Of a DNA stretch of 64,000 bases, positions 12,777 through 21,738 are shown one piece after another. The stretch lies in assembly GCA_017849615.1 (NCBI GenBank), contig JAFIGS010000016.1, forward strand, positions 47,896-111,895. The letters run 5' to 3'. A program made the position numbers and the translations under genes. The stretch is from Pseudolabrys sp. Lineage in GTDB: Bacteria; Pseudomonadota; Alphaproteobacteria; Rhizobiales; Xanthobacteraceae. The notes below the pieces were generated by a model. The model saw nothing but the letters and a program-made list of their open reading frames with translations, was not told the DNA's origin and did not search any database. Every line of letters begins with the position of its first letter. Positions within the stretch are counted from its first letter, which is position 1.

Positions 12777-13667
12777 TCAGCGGATCGGCGCCGTGCCCTT
12801 GAGCGCCGCCTTGCATAGCGGCGCCAGGCTGGCCTCGTTCGCCTGCAGGCAGGCGATCTTCTGTCCGTCGCCGGCGCCGGTGTCGCGGCATCGCCGCACC
12901 AGATCACGCAGACAGGCGCGGCCGATCACCGCGGTCATCACCACCGGCGCATCGGGACGTTGCGTGACCGGGCCGGTTGGCGCGGCCGGCGGCGCCGTGT
13001 CGGCGATATCCGCGAGCGAGGTCAGGCAGTTCGGCGACAACTTGGCGGCGTTGCGCTGCAGGCAGGCGAGGGCTTCCGGCCCGCCGGGCGGCACGCCCTT
13101 GCAGTTGCGGGTGAAGTCGCCGCGGCAGGTGGTCTTGATGGCGTTCATCTGCGCGGCGGTCGGTGGCGGCGGTGCGTCGGCGGCGGGAGCCGGCGGGACG
13201 GCGGCCTGCTGCGGTGCCGGCACGGGTTTGGGCGGCGTCGCGGCCCGGGCAGGGGCGATGGGCGCTGGTACAGCCGCGGGCTTGGCGGCGGGGATAGTTG
13301 CGGCCGGTGGCTTGGCCGCCTGAATGGTCGGGGTTGTCGCGGCTGGCGGCGCGGCGGGCGCCGTTGCGGCCGGCGCAGGTGGAGGAGGCGGCGCGGCAGC
13401 GGCAGGAGCCGGTTTCGGCAAGGTGGCGGTGACCGCAGTCCGGCAGGATGGCGAGAGCGTCGCGACGTTCGTCTGCAGGCACTGCAGCGCTTCCTTGCCG
13501 CCGGGCGTCACGCCGGAGCATTTCGACATGAAATCGGAGCGGCACGAGGCCTTGATCGCGGCCTGCTGCTCAGGCGTGACCTGCGCGCCCGCGCTTTGGC
13601 TCAGCGCCGCCAGAAAGACGGCCAAACCCACTGATTGGAGAAACCTGCTGCTGCCGGCCACGGCCAT
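12777..13667 (-). CDS. secreted cysteine-rich repeat protein with Pro/Ala linker
   Basis: A 296-residue protein with a signal peptide (hydrophobic stretch about 10-27, cleavage near AGAQ). Three units of about 40 residues follow the pattern C-x5-C-x(10-12)-C-x9-C (for example ACRSDFMSKCSGVTPGG, TCRGDFTRNCKGVPPGG, ACLRDLVRRCRDTGAG) at about 40-80, 180-220 and 253-290. They match the cysteine rich repeat family (PF00839, first named from the Golgi protein GLG1). Units 1 and 2 are joined by a linker of about 100 residues made almost only of Ala, Pro, Thr and Val. It is probably periplasmic or surface-exposed with disulfide bonds. Function is unknown. It is convergent with purL. Confidence 0.8.
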   Translation of the reverse strand: MAVAGSSRFLQSVGLAVFLAALSQSAGAQVTPEQQAAIKASCRSDFMSKCSGVTPGGKEALQCLQTNVATLSPSCRTAVTATLPKPAPAAAAPPPPPAPAATAPAAPPAATTPTIQAAKPPAATIPAAKPAAVPAPIAPARAATPPKPVPAPQQAAVPPAPAADAPPPPTAAQMNAIKTTCRGDFTRNCKGVPPGGPEALACLQRNAAKLSPNCLTSLADIADTAPPAAPTGPVTQRPDAPVVMTAVIGRACLRDLVRRCRDTGAGDGQKIACLQANEASLAPLCKAALKGTAPIR

Positions 13668-13812
13668 GACTCACCCTTATTGCGCGATATTTTTTACACA
13701 CTATACCACTCGTCCGGGGGACGCGGGATCGACATTTTTTGGGTGCAAACCGTCGGCCAAGGGCTGCCCGGGACGCGGGTGTCGCGTAGTCTGACGGTCA
13801 AGGAGTACGGCA

Positions 13813-14043
13813 ATGGCGATGGATGCGGGTGAAATCGAGCGGCTGATCCGGGAGGGCATTCCGGACGCCGAGGTCACGATCCGGGACCTCGCCGGCGACG
13901 GCAATCATTACTCCGCCACGGTGCTGGCGCCGTCCTTCGCCGGCAAGACCCGGGTCCAGCAGCATCAGCTCGTCTACAATGCGCTCAAGGGCAATATGGG
14001 CGGCGTCCTGCACGCGCTGGCGCTGCAGACCGGGACCCCCTGA
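13813..14043 (+). CDS. bolA: BolA family protein
   Basis: A 76-residue BolA/YrbA-type protein: an N-terminal helix (MAMDAGEIERLIREGIP), the central segment DGNHYSATVLAPSFAGKTRVQQHQLVYNAL and a conserved His in the QHQLVY loop. BolA proteins bind an iron-sulfur cluster jointly with monothiol glutaredoxins, and the next gene 180 bases on is such a glutaredoxin, which supports a shared role in Fe-S handling or iron sensing. AAGGAG lies 7 bases ahead of the start. Confidence 0.93.
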   Translation: MAMDAGEIERLIREGIPDAEVTIRDLAGDGNHYSATVLAPSFAGKTRVQQHQLVYNALKGNMGGVLHALALQTGTP

Positions 14044-14222
14044 CGACGGCCGTCAGCGGTCGAAATTTGTCGAAAAGTCCGAATTAACAATCATTTCGTC
14101 CCCTTTTTGCCGCCCCCCTTGGGGTGGCGGTGCGACCTGGGGTACATATATCCGCGATACCGAAGGGCGGTTGCGGCCCGCGTGCCGCGACGCATAACCG
14201 GATACACAAGGATTCCGCTGCC

Positions 14223-14555
14223 ATGGCCATCGAGCAGTTCATCGATAACGAAGTGAAGTCCAACGACGTGGTGCTGTTCATGAAGGGCACGCCGCAGTTT
14301 CCGCAGTGCGGCTTCTCCGGCCAAGTCGTGCAGATTCTCGATCATCTCGGCGTGCCGTACAAAGGCCTGAACGTGCTGGAGTCGATGGACTTGCGCGAAG
14401 GCATCAAGGCCTATTCGAACTGGCCGACGATTCCCCAGCTCTACATCAAGGGCGAGTTCGTCGGCGGCTGCGATATCATCCGCGAGATGTTCCAGGCCGG
14501 CGAGTTGCAGCAGGCGCTCAAGGATGCCGGCGTCCCGGTTGCCGCGCGTGCCTGA
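14223..14555 (+). CDS. grxD: Grx4-family monothiol glutaredoxin
   Basis: A 110-residue monothiol glutaredoxin with the active site CGFS at residues 29-32, the cis-Pro segment [18 protein letters not shown] that binds glutathione, and no second active cysteine. Such proteins carry a glutathione-ligated [2Fe-2S] cluster and pass it on, often together with BolA. The family start is the ATG at 14223; upstream codons of the open frame are not conserved-looking. It is followed by a strong hairpin terminator. Confidence 0.95.
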   Translation: MAIEQFIDNEVKSNDVVLFMKGTPQFPQCGFSGQVVQILDHLGVPYKGLNVLESMDLREGIKAYSNWPTIPQLYIKGEFVGGCDIIREMFQAGELQQALKDAGVPVAARA

Positions 14556-14576
14556 TCGCCGATAGTTTTTTCTTCA

Positions 14577-14614
14577 AAAGCCGCTCACGACGCCCCGCCG
14601 TTGTGAGCGGCTTT
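14577..14614. terminator. hairpin terminator shared by grxD and the convergent hydrolase gene
   Basis: A 12-bp perfect stem AAAGCCGCTCAC / GTGAGCGGCTTT with a 14-base loop. The A run on the left arm and T run on the right arm let it act in both directions between the convergent genes. Confidence 0.85.
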
Positions 14615-14615
14615 G

Positions 14616-15530
14616 TCATGCCGCCACGAAGCGATAGGCGCCGTCCTGGCGTTCGACCATGCCCGTGCCCGGATAGGGCAAGTGGAAGCCGATCAGCCTG
14701 GCCTTGTCGGCGGCGAGACGGTCGAGCAGTTTGGCGCGCGTTGCCGCGCCGAGCTCGGGCATGTGGTCGGCGGCGGTCCGCCATTCCGGATGGGCGAATG
14801 AAATCGCCGGATGCGAGATGGCGTCGCCGGTGATGATGAGGTCCTCGCTGCCCTTGAGCGCGATCGAGACATGTCCCTGGGTGTGGCCGGGCGTCGAAAC
14901 GATCTGCAGGCCGGGCACGACCTCGTCGCCGTCCTTCATCATGGCGACGCGATCCTTGATCGCCGCGTAATTGCGGCGCGCCCCGGTGACGAAACCGGCG
15001 CGCTCGGCCGGCAAGCCGTAACTGGCGTTGCTGCCGTGCCAGAAGTCCCACTCGGCGGCGCCGACATGAAAGACCGCATCCGGCAGCATCGGTTCGTCGA
15101 ACTCGTCGATGGTGCCCCACAGATGATCGGGATGGCCGTGGGTGAAGATCACCTTGGTGATCTTCGTCTTGTCGATGCCGGCGGCCTTGAGGTTGTCCCA
15201 GAGCTTGCCGGCGGTCGGCATGAAGCGGTCGCCGGAGCCCATGTCGATGAGAATGAGATCGCCGCCGCGCCTGAGCAGCGTGACATTGGTCGGCGAGTCG
15301 TAGCTGGCGCCGGTCTGGCCGGCAGCCTTCAGCAACGCATCGCGTTCCGCGGGATTGGCGTCGGGGGCGAGAAAACTTGTCGGCAGCACCAGATGGCCGT
15401 CGCTGACCACCATGACCTCGAACTCGCCGTGCCTGAAGCGCGCGAGCGGGGCGGCAAGAGCCGGCAAGTTGTGAAAGGCGAGACCGGCAGCGGTGCCGGC
15501 GAGCAACGCGCGGCGTGTCAGGTTCGTCAT
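14616..15530 (-). CDS. exported metallo-beta-lactamase-fold hydrolase
   Basis: A 304-residue MBL-fold protein. The zinc motif HGHPDH (HxHxDH) is near residues 129-134, with further ligands in TPGHTQGH and ITGDAI. The N-terminus TRRALLAGTAAGLAFHNLPALA looks like a Tat-type signal (paired arginines, hydrophobic core, AxA site), so export to the periplasm is likely. The ATG at 15530 places the signal at the N-terminus; an in-frame start ten codons upstream is less likely. Related proteins are lactonases or arylsulfatase-like hydrolases; the substrate is not evident. Confidence 0.85.
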   Translation of the reverse strand: MTNLTRRALLAGTAAGLAFHNLPALAAPLARFRHGEFEVMVVSDGHLVLPTSFLAPDANPAERDALLKAAGQTGASYDSPTNVTLLRRGGDLILIDMGSGDRFMPTAGKLWDNLKAAGIDKTKITKVIFTHGHPDHLWGTIDEFDEPMLPDAVFHVGAAEWDFWHGSNASYGLPAERAGFVTGARRNYAAIKDRVAMMKDGDEVVPGLQIVSTPGHTQGHVSIALKGSEDLIITGDAISHPAISFAHPEWRTAADHMPELGAATRAKLLDRLAADKARLIGFHLPYPGTGMVERQDGAYRFVAA

Positions 15531-15566
15531 GGCGGGGCTCCCGGCAATGGCAGCACCCAAATAACA

Positions 15567-15592
15567 AATCCCCCGCCTTTTGGGCAGGGGAT
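15567..15592 (-). terminator. rho-independent terminator of rpsD
   Basis: Read on the minus strand, ATCCCCTGCCC / GGCGGGGGAT form an imperfect stem around AAAA and are followed by TTGTTATTT. It lies 35 bases after the rpsD stop. Confidence 0.65.
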
Positions 15593-15626
15593 CTGAAGTC
15601 TTGTCGCTGAAGCGGAAACGAAGCGC

Positions 15627-16244
15627 TTAGCGCGAATAGTATTCGACGACCAGCGACGGCTGCATCTGAACCGGGAACGGCACGTCCGACAGCGCCGGCA
15701 CGCGCGCGATCTGCGCGGTCATCTTGCCGGTATCGACGGCGATGTAGTCCGGCACGTCGCGCTCGGCCAGGGCCTGGGCTTCGAGCACCAGGTTCATCTG
15801 CTTCGACTTCTCGCGGATTTCGACGACATCGCCGACCTTGAGGCGGTAGCTGGCGATGTTCACGCGGCGGCCGTTCACCTTAATGTGGCCGTGGCTGATG
15901 AACTGGCGCGCGGCGAACACGGTCGGCACGAACTTGGCGCGGTAGACGACAGCATCGAGACGGCGCTCGAGGAGGCCGATCATGTTGGCGCCCGAGTCGC
16001 CCTTCATGCGCATGGCTTCGTCGTAGATGGCGCGGAACTGACGCTCCGAGATGTTGCCGTAGTAGCCGCGCAGCTTCTGCTTGGCCTTGAGCTGCACGCC
16101 GAAGTCGGAGAGTTTACCCTTGCGGCGCTGGCCGTGCTGGCCGGGACCGTATTCGCGGCGGTTCACCGGGGACTTCGGACGGCCCCAGATGTTCTCGCCC
16201 ATGCGGCGGTCGATTTTGTACTTGGATTCCAAACGCTTGGTCAT
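15627..16244 (-). CDS. rpsD: 30S ribosomal protein S4
   Basis: A 205-residue primary 16S rRNA-binding protein of the small subunit. The N-terminus [26 protein letters not shown] and the S4 RNA-binding domain (about 94-157, [14 protein letters not shown] through [18 protein letters not shown]) are intact. The frame remains open to 16478 but the family start is the ATG at 16244 with AGGA upstream. It is monocistronic here, bounded by its own terminator and a structured 5' leader, unlike enterobacteria where it sits in the alpha operon. Confidence 0.97.
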   Translation of the reverse strand: MTKRLESKYKIDRRMGENIWGRPKSPVNRREYGPGQHGQRRKGKLSDFGVQLKAKQKLRGYYGNISERQFRAIYDEAMRMKGDSGANMIGLLERRLDAVVYRAKFVPTVFAARQFISHGHIKVNGRRVNIASYRLKVGDVVEIREKSKQMNLVLEAQALAERDVPDYIAVDTGKMTAQIARVPALSDVPFPVQMQPSLVVEYYSR

Positions 16245-16296
16245 CGCGTCCTCATAGACAGGGATTAAAGGGTGAGGAAACGCGCCCTTCCTTTGC

Positions 16297-16387
16297 TCCG
16301 GGTTACCCCGGAACCGACAGACAAGCCCTTGAAGCGTAAGGGCTTGTCGCGGGTCGCGAAACGCCGAACGGGCCGCAACCGGCCCGT
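16297..16387 (-). promoter_or_regulatory. structured 5' leader of rpsD: three consecutive hairpins
   Basis: In the 350-base gap upstream of rpsD, the minus-strand transcript can form three perfect hairpins in a row: ACGGGCC-ggttgc-GGCCCGT (16368-16387), ACAAGCCCTT-acgcttc-AAGGGCTTGT (16321-16347), and TCCGGG-gtaa-CCCGGA (16297-16312, a GNRA-type GUAA loop). The last ends about 50 bases before the start codon. S4 autoregulates its own mRNA leader in other bacteria, so an S4 operator is a reasonable inference. The rest of the gap shows nothing clear. Confidence 0.55.
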
Positions 16388-16596
16388 CAGGTGGCCGCCT
16401 TTTACGGGGGGCTGGACGCGATGTCAAACGACCGCTGCGGCGGTCGGCCGCAGAGATTTGGGCGCAAACTACAACCAAACGGTCCGTTTTCGCTTGCGGG
16501 AAGGCGGTATTCGCACCATTTTGTCGCAGTCAGGCCGGGCCCCTCTGGCAGTTCTCCAGGAACTGCGATGTCGGACTGAAATCGATTGTGGGTCCG

Positions 16597-16950
16597 ATGC
16601 GCCAGGATAATTCGCGAAAGCAGGATCATCGTCGTTCCGCCACGGGCGAGCCGTGGATGCTGACCTTTGCGTTGGCGTTCATTCCGCTTGCCGGTCTCGG
16701 CGTCATGGCATGGTGGCTGCCGCCGGAGATCGTGCTGCCGGCAGTGAGCGCCGTTGCGCTTGCTGCCGCTGCCGTCGTGGCGGTGGTGGCTTTCTCGATG
16801 CCGGCCACGTCGCGCCCCGGTCCCGTCACTGCCTGGGATGTTGCCGGGGCACTGACGTTGATCGGCTGCGCCGCGGCCATCCTCGGCGAAATCGAACCCG
16901 TCATCGAATATCTCAAACCCCTACCTGAACGGAGCCCATCGCGTGGTTGA
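16597..16950 (+). CDS. small hypothetical membrane protein upstream of terC
   Basis: A 117-residue protein I do not recognise. A charged N-terminal tail (RQDNSRKQDHRR) is followed by three hydrophobic stretches at roughly 23-45, 48-70 and 82-100, so it is probably an inner-membrane protein. The ATG at 16597 is preferred to the in-frame GTG at 16588. Its end overlaps the terC start by 8 bases, which suggests translational coupling and a linked function. Confidence 0.6.
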   Translation: MRQDNSRKQDHRRSATGEPWMLTFALAFIPLAGLGVMAWWLPPEIVLPAVSAVALAAAAVVAVVAFSMPATSRPGPVTAWDVAGALTLIGCAAAILGEIEPVIEYLKPLPERSPSRG

Positions 16951-17602
16951 TTTCGCTCAACTGCTGACGCCTGAATCCTTAAGTGCCTTCGCCACCGTCA
17001 TCATGATCGACCTGGTGCTGGCGGGCGACAATGCCGTCATTATCGGTCTTGCCGCCGCGGGCTTGCCGCCCGACCAGCGCCGCAAGGCCATCATCGTCGG
17101 CATTATCGCCGCCACCGTGCTGCGCATCGCCTTTGCCGGCGTCGCCATCCAGCTTCTGCAGATCGTCGGTCTGCTGCTCGCCGGCGGCGTGCTGCTGTTG
17201 TGGGTCTGCTGGAAGATGTGGCGCGAACTGCGCTCGGGCGGCCACGAAGGCGAGCACATCGTGGACGCCGACGGCAACATGATCATGAACGGTGCGGCGT
17301 CAGGCGCGCCGCGCAAGACCTTTGCGCAGGCTGCCTGGCAGATCCTCATCGCCGACGTTTCGATGTCGCTCGACAACGTGCTCGCCGTTGCCGGCGCTGC
17401 GCGCGACCATCCCATCGCGCTGGTGTTCGGCCTCGCCCTCTCGATCGTGCTGATGGGCGTGGCGGCGAGTTATATCGCCGGCCTGCTCACCAAGCATCGC
17501 TGGATTGCATATGTCGGCCTTGCCATCATTCTCTATGTGGCGGTCGACATGATCTGGCGCGGCGCGATTGATGTCCACGCCGCAGTGCCTGTCTTCAACT
17601 GA
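16943..17602 (+). CDS. TerC family membrane protein (YjbE-type putative metal transporter)
   Basis: A 219-residue integral membrane protein with about seven hydrophobic segments. Acidic intramembrane motifs DLVLAGDNAVI (near residue 25) and DVSMSLDNVLA (near 140) are the hallmark of TerC/YjbE proteins, which are implicated in Mn2+ efflux or metal loading of exported proteins. The start is a GTG that overlaps the previous gene. A short soluble loop (about 95-125) joins the two halves. The stop overlaps the end of convergent murI by 8 bases. Confidence 0.88.
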   Translation: MVDFAQLLTPESLSAFATVIMIDLVLAGDNAVIIGLAAAGLPPDQRRKAIIVGIIAATVLRIAFAGVAIQLLQIVGLLLAGGVLLLWVCWKMWRELRSGGHEGEHIVDADGNMIMNGAASGAPRKTFAQAAWQILIADVSMSLDNVLAVAGAARDHPIALVFGLALSIVLMGVAASYIAGLLTKHRWIAYVGLAIILYVAVDMIWRGAIDVHAAVPVFN

Positions 17603-18401
17603 AGCCGAGGCCCCTGAGCGCCGCGGCAAGCGGCGCCGGGGGCGAGCGGCCCGAGGTAAAGACAATGAGCGGCGGCGCTTCCAGCGCCGCCGTTTTCCAT
17701 TCATGCAGCAGGTCGTTGACGCGGCGCGCGATCGCCGGCGCCGGATCGATCCATGCGACCGGCCAGGGTGCCAGCGCGCGGAAGCGCGCCGTCAGCAACG
17801 GATAATGCGTGCAGGCCAGCACCACCGTATCGGTGCGGCGGTTGTCGGTCTCGACGAAGCAGGGCGCGATCTCGGCGGCGATATCGGCGTCTGCAACCGG
17901 CAGGCCGGACAGCTCAAGCTCCGCGATGGTGGCGAGCCTGGGCGAGCCGACGAGGACGACATCGCAACTCGCGGCGAATTCACGGATCAGCGCGCGCGTG
18001 TATTCGCGCGATACGGTCGCCTGCGTGCCGAGCACGGCAATGCGCTTGCTCTGCGATTGCGCGCAGGCCGGTTTGATCGCGGGCACCGTGCCGACGAAAG
18101 GCACGGTGTAGCACTTGCGAAGTTCGGCGAGCGCGATGACCGACGCCGTGTTGCAGGCGATGACCACCAGATCCGGTCGGTGCTCCGCGATGGCGTCGCC
18201 AATGACGTTCACGATGCGTGCGATCAGTTTGTCTTCCGGCTGGTTGCCGTAGGGAAAACCCGCATCGTCCGCGATATAGATGTAGCGCGCATCGGGTCGC
18301 GCGGCGGCCACCTCGCGGAACACGGTGAGGCCGCCGACGCCGGAATCGAAGATCAGCACGACGGGGCTTCTGTTTTCTGAACGATCGTTAAGGTTCGGCA
18401 T
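17595..18401 (-). CDS. murI: glutamate racemase
   Basis: A 268-residue cofactor-independent racemase making D-glutamate for peptidoglycan. Catalytic cysteines lie in ACNTAS (Cys83) and ACTHYP (near residue 193), and the N-terminal FDSGVGG carries the catalytic Asp19. The length is normal. Starts at 18401 or a few codons later cannot be separated by a ribosome site. Confidence 0.94.
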   Translation of the reverse strand: MPNLNDRSENRSPVVLIFDSGVGGLTVFREVAAARPDARYIYIADDAGFPYGNQPEDKLIARIVNVIGDAIAEHRPDLVVIACNTASVIALAELRKCYTVPFVGTVPAIKPACAQSQSKRIAVLGTQATVSREYTRALIREFAASCDVVLVGSPRLATIAELELSGLPVADADIAAEIAPCFVETDNRRTDTVVLACTHYPLLTARFRALAPWPVAWIDPAPAIARRVNDLLHEWKTAALEAPPLIVFTSGRSPPAPLAAALRGLGFS

Positions 18402-18520
18402 GGCGACAATCGGCGTCAGGTTGGCGGGTCAAGCGCAGGGAATGGCCGCTTCGGCCGTTCATTGATGGAGAGACTAGGGGGCGACGGTTTAGGATTCGAT
18501 ATCAAGGATTGGACGCAGCC

Positions 18521-18922
18521 ATGAAACTTAAAACACTCGCCATCGCCGCCGGCGCATTTCTGCTCTCGGGTGGCCTCGCTGCCGCCGCCACCGTGACCAA
18601 CGATCTCAACCTGCGCTCCGGCCCCGGGACAGGCTACCGCGTTGTCGGCACCATGCCGGCCGGCGCCTATGTCGATGTGCTGGGCTGCAGCGGCGGCTGG
18701 TGCCGCGTCAATTGGGGCGGGGCGGTCGGTTACGCCAGCGCCAGTTATCTCGCCGGCGGCCGCGGTCCGGCCTATGCGGCCGCCCCGGTTTACGTGCCGC
18801 CTCCGCCGGTTGTCAGCTTCGGATTCGGCTTCGGCAACGGCCCGCGCTGGCACGATGGTCCGCGCTACTATGGATACCGTGGCGGCTGGCATCGCGGCGG
18901 CCACCACTGGCGGCATCGCTAG
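18521..18922 (+). CDS. exported SH3-domain protein with Gly/His/Arg-rich tail
   Basis: A 133-residue protein. A signal peptide (MKLKTLAIAAGAFLLSGGLAAAA) is followed by one bacterial SH3 domain (about 25-78: TNDLNLRSGPGTGYRVVGTM, GGWCRVNWGGAVGYASASYL), a proline stretch, and a tail rich in Gly, Tyr, Arg and His (RGGWHRGGHHWRHR). Bacterial SH3 domains commonly bind cell wall peptides. The ATG at 18521 starts the signal peptide; one four codons upstream is possible. Function beyond periplasmic or wall location is not evident. Confidence 0.8.
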   Translation: MKLKTLAIAAGAFLLSGGLAAAATVTNDLNLRSGPGTGYRVVGTMPAGAYVDVLGCSGGWCRVNWGGAVGYASASYLAGGRGPAYAAAPVYVPPPPVVSFGFGFGNGPRWHDGPRYYGYRGGWHRGGHHWRHR

Positions 18923-18961
18923 AGACGAACCGGCCGGTGCGCGCCGTTCCGCGTGCGCCGG

Positions 18962-20272
18962 TCAGGCTTCGCCGAACACGCGTTTGAAGATCGTGTCGAC
19001 CTGGGCGAGGTGATAATCGAGGTTGAAGTTGGCCTCGAGCTCCTTGTCGTTCAGCACCTTCTTCACGTCCGGGTCGGCCTTGAGCAGGCCGAGGAAGTCG
19101 TTGCTCTCGCCGCCCCATACTTTCATCGCATTGCGCTGCACGAGACGATAGGCGTCTTCACGTGTCACGCCGGCCTTGGTGAGCGCGATCAGGATACGCT
19201 GCGAGTGGATGAGCCCGCCGAGCTTGTTGAGGTTCTTTTCCATATTGGCCGGATAGACCAGCAGCTTGTCGATCAGGCCGGTAAGGCGGGCGAGCGCGAA
19301 GTCGAGCGTCACCGTGGCATCGGGGCCGATCATGCGCTCGACCGAGGAGTGCGAGATATCGCGCTCGTGCCACAGTGCGACGTTCTCCATCGCCGGCAGC
19401 GCATACGCGCGCACCATGCGGGCAAGGCCGGTGATGTTTTCGGACAGTACGGGGTTGCGCTTGTGCGGCATCGCCGAGGAGCCTTTCTGCTTCTCGGAGA
19501 AGAACTCTTCGGCCTCCAGCACCTCGGTGCGCTGCAGGTGGCGCACCTCGACGGCGAGGCGCTCCATCGACGAGGCGATGACGCCGAGCGTGGCGAAGAA
19601 CATCGCGTGGCGATCGCGCGGAATGACCTGGGTCGAGACCGGCTCGACCGCGAGGCCCATCTGCCTGGCAACGTATTCCTCAACACGCGGATCGACCTGC
19701 GCGAAGGTGCCGACGGCGCCGGAGATGGCGCAGGTCGCGACTTCCTTGCGCGCCGCGACGAGCCGGTCGCGCCCGCGCGCGAACTCGGCATAGGCCTGCG
19801 CCATCTTGAGGCCGAAGGTGGTCGGCTCGGCATGAATGCCGTGCGAGCGGCCGACGGTCGGCGTCAGCTTGTGTTCGAAGGCGCGGCGCTTGAGCGCGGC
19901 GAGCAGGGCGTCGAGATCGGCGAGCAGGAGGTCGGCGGCGCGCACGAGCTGGACGTTGAGGCAGGTGTCGAGCACGTCGGACGAGGTCATGCCCGAGTGC
20001 ATGTAGCGGGCTTCCGGGCCGACGATCTCCGAGACATGCGTGAGGAAGGCGATGACGTCGTGCTTGACCTCGGCCTCGATGGCGTCGATGCGGGCGACAT
20101 CGAATTTGGCGTCCTTGCCCTTGGCCCAGATGGTCTTGGCAGCTTCCTTCGGGATGGCGCCGAGCTCGGCCATGGCGGAGGCGGCATGCGCCTCGATCTC
20201 GAACCAGATGCGGTACTTGGTTTCCGGTGACCAGATCGCTGTCATCTCGGGGCGGGAATAGCGGGGGATCAT
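18962..20272 (-). CDS. purB: adenylosuccinate lyase
   Basis: A 436-residue enzyme that releases fumarate in two purine steps (SAICAR to AICAR, adenylosuccinate to AMP). The fumarase/lyase superfamily signature GSSAMPHKRNP with the catalytic Ser is near residue 265, and the TSSDVLDT and SHGIHAEPT blocks with the catalytic His are present. It is the last gene of the leftward run rpe-SDR-purB. It complements purC and the purSQL genes 6-11 kb away. Confidence 0.96.
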   Translation of the reverse strand: MIPRYSRPEMTAIWSPETKYRIWFEIEAHAASAMAELGAIPKEAAKTIWAKGKDAKFDVARIDAIEAEVKHDVIAFLTHVSEIVGPEARYMHSGMTSSDVLDTCLNVQLVRAADLLLADLDALLAALKRRAFEHKLTPTVGRSHGIHAEPTTFGLKMAQAYAEFARGRDRLVAARKEVATCAISGAVGTFAQVDPRVEEYVARQMGLAVEPVSTQVIPRDRHAMFFATLGVIASSMERLAVEVRHLQRTEVLEAEEFFSEKQKGSSAMPHKRNPVLSENITGLARMVRAYALPAMENVALWHERDISHSSVERMIGPDATVTLDFALARLTGLIDKLLVYPANMEKNLNKLGGLIHSQRILIALTKAGVTREDAYRLVQRNAMKVWGGESNDFLGLLKADPDVKKVLNDKELEANFNLDYHLAQVDTIFKRVFGEA

Positions 20273-20347
20273 TCAGCTCTCCTTGCCTCACCATCATGGG
20301 GAGGGATAACAAGTCGGCGCTGGACTACCATGTAAGGCGGCCCAGCT

Positions 20348-21052
20348 TCAAACACGCGGCAAAAGTCTCGACAGCGGCGAGCGCGCCATGAAACCCGCGG
20401 CCCAGGCGAGAAATGCGGTGGCGTGCGGCTTGGTGGCCCGGATGCGGTTCTTGCCGACCTGAGCAAGGATGAAACGCGCGGCCTCGTCGGTGTCGATCAG
20501 GAACGGCCGGAATGGCGCCTGCGCCATCTTGGTATCGACAAAACCGAAGCGGACATTGGTGATTTTGACCTTGCGGCCGCGCAAGGCAAGGCCGAGGCCC
20601 TCCCAGTAACGCGAGATGCCGGCCTTCGAGCCGGTATAGGCCGGCACCTGAGCCGACCACAAAACATCGGCAGTCGAGCTCAGGCCGATGAAGTGGCCGT
20701 GGTCGCGCGCGATCATGTGGCCGAGCACGATTTCGGTCGCTGTCACAGCGCCCATGACATTGACGGCGAATGTCCGTGTCTCGCTCGCCAGATTCTCGAG
20801 GTCGAGATCGGTACCGATACCGGCGCTGTAAACGCACAGGTCGATGTCGGGCTGATGCCTCAGGTGGCCGGCCAGAATGTCGCGAAACGCGGGCTCGGCG
20901 ACATCCTGAACGATGTGCTCATATTGCGGATGATCGATTGGCGCAGGGCGCCGCGAAATGCCGGTGACCATGGCGCCGCGGGCCAGCAGCGCGCGGGTGG
21001 TGGCAAGGCCAATGCCATCGGAATTCCCGATGACCAGTGCGTGCTGTGTCAT
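20348..21052 (-). CDS. SDR family NAD(P)-dependent oxidoreductase
   Basis: A 234-residue short-chain dehydrogenase/reductase. The Rossmann motif GNSDGIG is at residues 9-15 (Asn replaces the common first x after Gly), the NAG-like loop appears as YSAGIG, and the active site YTGSK is near residue 147. The C-terminal part (ATAFLAWAAGFMARSPLSRLL) is amphipathic. The substrate is unknown. It starts 8 bases after the rpe stop, so it is co-transcribed with it. Confidence 0.87.
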   Translation of the reverse strand: MTQHALVIGNSDGIGLATTRALLARGAMVTGISRRPAPIDHPQYEHIVQDVAEPAFRDILAGHLRHQPDIDLCVYSAGIGTDLDLENLASETRTFAVNVMGAVTATEIVLGHMIARDHGHFIGLSSTADVLWSAQVPAYTGSKAGISRYWEGLGLALRGRKVKITNVRFGFVDTKMAQAPFRPFLIDTDEAARFILAQVGKNRIRATKPHATAFLAWAAGFMARSPLSRLLPRV

Positions 21053-21060
21053 CGCCGTTA

Positions 21061-21738
21061 TTATGCCGCCTCGCCGCGGGCCAGGCTGCCGGCCTGACGG
21101 ATCGCGGCGATGTTCTCTTTGTACTGGCCGCCCTTGAACACGGCGGAGCCGGCGACCAGCACATTGGCGCCGGCGCGCACGACGTCGGCGGCGTTGGCGG
21201 CGGTGACGCCGCCGTCAACTTCCAGGTCGATCGGCCGCCCGCCGATCATGGCGCGGATGGCGCGGATCTTGTCGAGCTGCGACGGGATGAAAGCCTGGCC
21301 GCCGAAGCCGGGATTGACCGACATCACGAGAACGAGATCGACCATGTCGATGACATTCTCGATCGACGAAGCGGGCGTGCCCGGGTTCATGACAACGCCG
21401 GCTTTCTTGCCGAGCGCGCGGATCGCCTGCAGCGAGCGATGCAGATGCGGTCCCGCTTCGACGTGAACGGTGATGACGTCGGCGCCGGCCTTGGCGAAGG
21501 CGTCGATGTAGGGATCGACCGGCGCGATCATGAGATGGACGTCGAAAATCTTCTTCGAGGCGCCGCGCACGGATTTCATCACGTCGGGACCGAAGGAGAT
21601 GTTCGGCACGAAGTGGCCGTCCATGATGTCGACATGCACCCAGTCGGCGCCGGCGGCGTCGATGGCGCGCACCTCGTCGCCCAGCTTGGCGAAATCGGCG
21701 GCAAGGATCGAGGGCGCGATCAGGAGCGGGCGGGTCAT
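21061..21738 (-). CDS. rpe: ribulose-phosphate 3-epimerase
   Basis: A 225-residue TIM-barrel enzyme interconverting ribulose 5-phosphate and xylulose 5-phosphate (pentose phosphate and Calvin cycles). Signatures are [12 protein letters not shown], the metal site [23 protein letters not shown] and the phosphate-binding VDGGV. The start at 21738 is fixed by GGAGGATTTGC just upstream; the open frame extends to 21924 without conserved-looking sequence. Confidence 0.95.
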   Translation of the reverse strand: MTRPLLIAPSILAADFAKLGDEVRAIDAAGADWVHVDIMDGHFVPNISFGPDVMKSVRGASKKIFDVHLMIAPVDPYIDAFAKAGADVITVHVEAGPHLHRSLQAIRALGKKAGVVMNPGTPASSIENVIDMVDLVLVMSVNPGFGGQAFIPSQLDKIRAIRAMIGGRPIDLEVDGGVTAANAADVVRAGANVLVAGSAVFKGGQYKENIAAIRQAGSLARGEAA

